Shown: positions 61,260 through 64,000 of the stretch, piece by piece | Position numbering within the stretch: position 1 is the stretch's first letter | How the letters are laid out: every line of letters begins with the position of its first letter | Translations under genes and position numbers: made by a program | NCBI GenBank assembly: GCA_021464415.1 | Contig: CM038463.1 | Coordinates: 1,736,001-1,800,000 of the forward strand | DNA: 64,000 nt | Reading direction: 5' to 3' | Origin: Lonicera japonica | Lineage: Eukaryota > Streptophyta > Magnoliopsida > Dipsacales > Caprifoliaceae | Notes under the pieces: model-generated | What the model was told of the DNA's origin: nothing | What the model saw: the letters and a program-made list of their open reading frames with translations, nothing else | The model's database searches: none

Positions 61260-62174
61260 TCATTTCTCTCCTATTCTCTGTCTGTAAAATTTTTTTTTAC
61301 AAAAAGGAGCCCCACCCAACCCCCACCCCCACGCAAACGAGTCTCATTTTCTCTCCAAAAAAAAATTCCCTAGGGTTGATCCCAAGCCCCCAAATCCTCT
61401 CTCTCTCAGCGGCTCTTCTCTCTGGCTCTCTCCCTCCAAGCGCCCCTCAACTGTCTCTCTCCCTTCAACAAAATCCAACAGTCTCTCTGACCTCTACTGC
61501 ACGCCTACACAACCGATCGTCTCTCCTGTAAGCCCCCCACAAAAATCTGATGGTTTGCACTTTTATACTAGAACTTGGAATCAATTTCAGAACACAAAAT
61601 CAGTAAATCCCTTTGCAGTTTGCATTCGATTTTAAGTCATTTTTTCTAGTTATATTGTATAGTATTGTTATACTATACTAAACGTATATTATTTTAGTAT
61701 CGTAAAATCGTTAAAAATATTACTTAGTATTATTTAGTTTGCACTTTTATAGTTATATTGCACAAAATCAGTCTGCACTTTTATACTGAACTAGTTATAT
61801 TTTTATAGTTATATTATTTAGTTTCGCCCTCAATTACTCGATATTATCAGTTTGGACACGGATGATTCAATATTTCGATTTGATTAGGGGAACTTGAGTG
61901 TGCTATTTATTTTGTGCTTGTGACAACTTTTTGTTTGAAGACACTTGTTTTTTGTTGTTTGATGATGAACCATGTGATGACTTTGATGATTTTATTCTTG
62001 TTTTTGTTGAACTTTTAGTATTATTAATTATTAGTGTTGAACTTTGTGTTGGTTTATTATTTTATAATTTTTCCCCCTAAAAACTGACGCTTCCGCCTCA
62101 TTCCACCTCAAGGCATACGCCTCGCCTCGTTAGAGCAAAACGCCTTGAATATGCCTCTCAAATTTTAAAACATT
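61260..62174 (+). mobile_element. Probable truncated hAT element with CT-rich leader
   Basis: The right end reads AAATTTTAAAACATTG at about 62159-62174, like the 3' terminus of a hAT. Just inside is a GCCTC-rich subterminal patch (GCATACGCCTCGCCTCG near 62114). The left part (61260-61530) is a CT-rich leader resembling the one in the hAT at 36365. No transposase frame and no left terminus were found, so it may be a deletion derivative. The alternative, a 5' UTR of a gene with a donor at CTCCTGTAAG near 61525, lacks any following coding exon. Confidence 0.4.
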
Positions 62175-62229
62175 GGCTGATCTTTTTTTTTTCCCTATCT
62201 GATTTGTGCAATTGTTGTTCCAATGAACT

Positions 62230-62350
62230 ACTTCCTGTGTCCCAAATTAATCGTTTGGATTGAGGGGGAATGGAAAACAAGTAATTTGTAATCACTCCTC
62301 CTCTTTTCCTTTCCTTTCTTTCCTATTCCCTCAATCCAAATGGACTGTTA
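62230..62350. repeat. Small inverted repeat, possible MITE
   Basis: TTTGGATTGAGGGGGAATGG near 62254 is matched in inverse by TATTCCCTCAATCCAAATGG near 62323-62342, about 70 bases apart. TTAA-type flanks are present, but no clean duplication was fixed. Confidence 0.5.
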
Positions 62351-64000
62351 AGACTCTTACTTTGAGTCCGATACGTTTTAAGAAATGCTAATTTCAACCT
62401 AATAATGGTTGAAAACAAAACTTGTTTGGAAAAGCCGATTCTTGATCAGGGACAGCCAAAAAAAAGTTAGTGGACTCCAATTGAGGAAAGGGAGTACTTA
62501 TTTTGCATTCTTGGATATATCTTCTAGGTGAGCAGAAATCATTTTTGTGTGTGGCCAACATGAAACAATGACTTGATGAATATGTAATCAATAGCAGTTC
62601 AGACTTCAGACAAGTCATTTCTGGTTTGTTAATCTCCTTAGATTATCTCTCTTCATGCAACCGTCCTGTTCTAAGTCTTTTGACAGTTTTTTAAGGAGAT
62701 ATAATATAAAACTTCTAGTTTGTGTAAAAGCCTTTCAGCTTCAACATCAAACTTGTATAGGTGCGCGTATTCTAGCACATACCATTTCATATAATTTAGT
62801 ATGTAGGAGTTGATATATGTATTGCTGTTAAGTATAATATTTTTTTTGGTGTGATAACATTTAGTTATCTAGTTTAATTCTGTCCAAAGTGTGCACAAAT
62901 AGTTGACAAGATGAGGTGTTACCTCAGGATTCAATGAAGAGTTGAAGTGGAGCAACTCTTTCCCCAACAATGAGGGGACATCTCATCTCGTGCACATTTC
63001 TTGTGAGTACAATAGCATTACAAATATTTAATAGGGCTTTTTGCAGTTTGCCCCCTATTTTAATGTTAAAATTAGCGTTACCCCCTATTTTGATAATCTT
63101 TTGACTTAACCCCCTGAAAAAAGCCAGATTTCTAACTCTATTAACTTTCAAATTTAATGGTCCAAAATGCCCTCATCTTCTTCATATCTCTCCACTTTAA
63201 ACCTAACACTAACTTTTCTATTTTCTCTCTCTAAAACTCAAGTATCAAAGAAACCAACAAATCGAATCTCTCTTATCTCTTTCCATCCTTCACATTTACG
63301 CTATTTTACTTTTACTTGGTTCACCATCTCCATGGCAGCCATGGCTTCAACTGACAGAAAAAATTGATGAGTTAATGGTTCTTAACAAATCCCGCAACAT
63401 TCCCGTTACTTGTTGTATGGTTTTGTCAAAATCAAAACATCTATCTATAGAGTATCAATGATTATAGTTGTTTTCTCGAACACCATTGATTTTGGTGCCG
63501 ATTGGGTGCGAATTTCAGCCTCCCCCACTTTCCAATCAGGAAAGAAGTTAATTTGTATCTCTACAATGGAGGTCTCTGGCATTGGTTTTCCGGCCACTTC
63601 CGTCCTTCGGCGCTGGAATCAACCCATTTTCACTGCTCATTTCTGAAACCCTCTTTCTCCGACGCCGGAGCTTAGTTCCCGGGGAGATCCATTAATTGGG
63701 TCTCTGCCACTGAGGGTGGTGTTAAAACCCATGAATATTTGTGCCTCTATAGAAATCCACCATGGTTGAAGTTGTGCCCCTGTAGAAATCTGCAAACACT
63801 CTACACATTCACATATAACTTTACATATATATGTAGATTTTCAATTCTCACATATAAATTACCTCAAATTTTCCATTATTTATTAGGAAGATCGATCGGG
63901 CGGGGGTGGGGGGTGTCAATGGAGTTAGGAAAGGAAGCAAGCTCGTCTTCCATTAATCTCTGACTTCTCCCCAGAGAAGAGACTCCTCTCATCAAAAACA
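62351..64000. other. Right edge: no gene supported
   Basis: A TGCAGTTTGCCCCCTATTTT segment near 63043, repeated in part as TTACCCCCTATTTTGA near 63079, is typical of plant dispersed repeats. Short frames at 63167-63367 and 63410-63646 have no recognisable domains or splice partners. If a gene begins here it continues beyond the window. Confidence 0.4.

Noticed and set aside
61898..62080. 60-codon acidic/hydrophobic frame
   Set aside because: It lies within a probable hAT remnant and matches no known domain.
63167..63646. Two short frames near the right edge as gene starts
   Set aside because: No recognisable protein, no matching splice sites and repeat-like surroundings.
1..64000. CRISPR array, bacterial operons or viral replicons
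   Set aside because: The window is plant nuclear DNA; the regular repeats seen are tandem or transposon-derived.

Overview
The window is plant nuclear DNA, most likely from a eudicot. It is AT-rich, its genes have many GT-AG introns, and it carries plant-type Ty1/copia, hAT, LINE, SINE and MITE insertions. Three protein-coding genes can be rebuilt exon by exon. (1) A SWINGER/EZA1-type histone H3K27 methyltransferase, plus strand, 14148-25495, 18 exons, 854 aa inferred. (2) A membrane-anchored SMP-30/strictosidine-synthase-like six-bladed propeller protein, minus strand, 26058-29745, two exons, 327 aa inferred. (3) A CHROMOMETHYLASE 3-type DNA cytosine methyltransferase, minus strand, 31974-50541, 21 exons, 823 aa inferred. 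In all three the reading phase agrees across every junction and the product length is close to the family norm.

Layout. 1-2070: tail of a decayed copia element and a probable 3' LTR. 2070-4900: AT-rich, no gene. 4900-6360: nested MITEs. 6419-13838: a whole but decayed copia element (minus strand, TSD AAATT) whose right LTR holds a Tourist-like MITE. 13842-25800: the SWN gene, with retroposons, a hairpin element, a SINE and a tandem duplication in its introns. 26058-29745: the SMP-30-like gene, convergent with SWN. 29900-31970: AT-rich intergenic DNA. 31974-50541: CMT3. Its last intron is about 9.3 kb because it contains a very young copia element (identical 159-bp LTRs, TSD AGACA), itself split by a 3.8-kb hAT transposon (8-bp TSD GCAAAAAG). 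50550-64000: no convincing gene; probable solo LTRs, MITEs, a hAT remnant and AT-rich DNA.

Two genes write repressive chromatin marks: SWN writes H3K27me3 through PRC2, and CMT3 writes CHG methylation that silences transposons. Their proximity may be chance. The striking feature is that the transposon-silencing gene CMT3 carries a young, nested, antisense transposon pair in its last intron, just before the exon that encodes methyltransferase motif X. No wholly unknown gene system was found. The notable observations are this nested insertion, a hAT transposase broken by one in-frame stop although its insertion is recent, a GC-AG intron inside the SWN SET domain, and several precisely delimited insertions.
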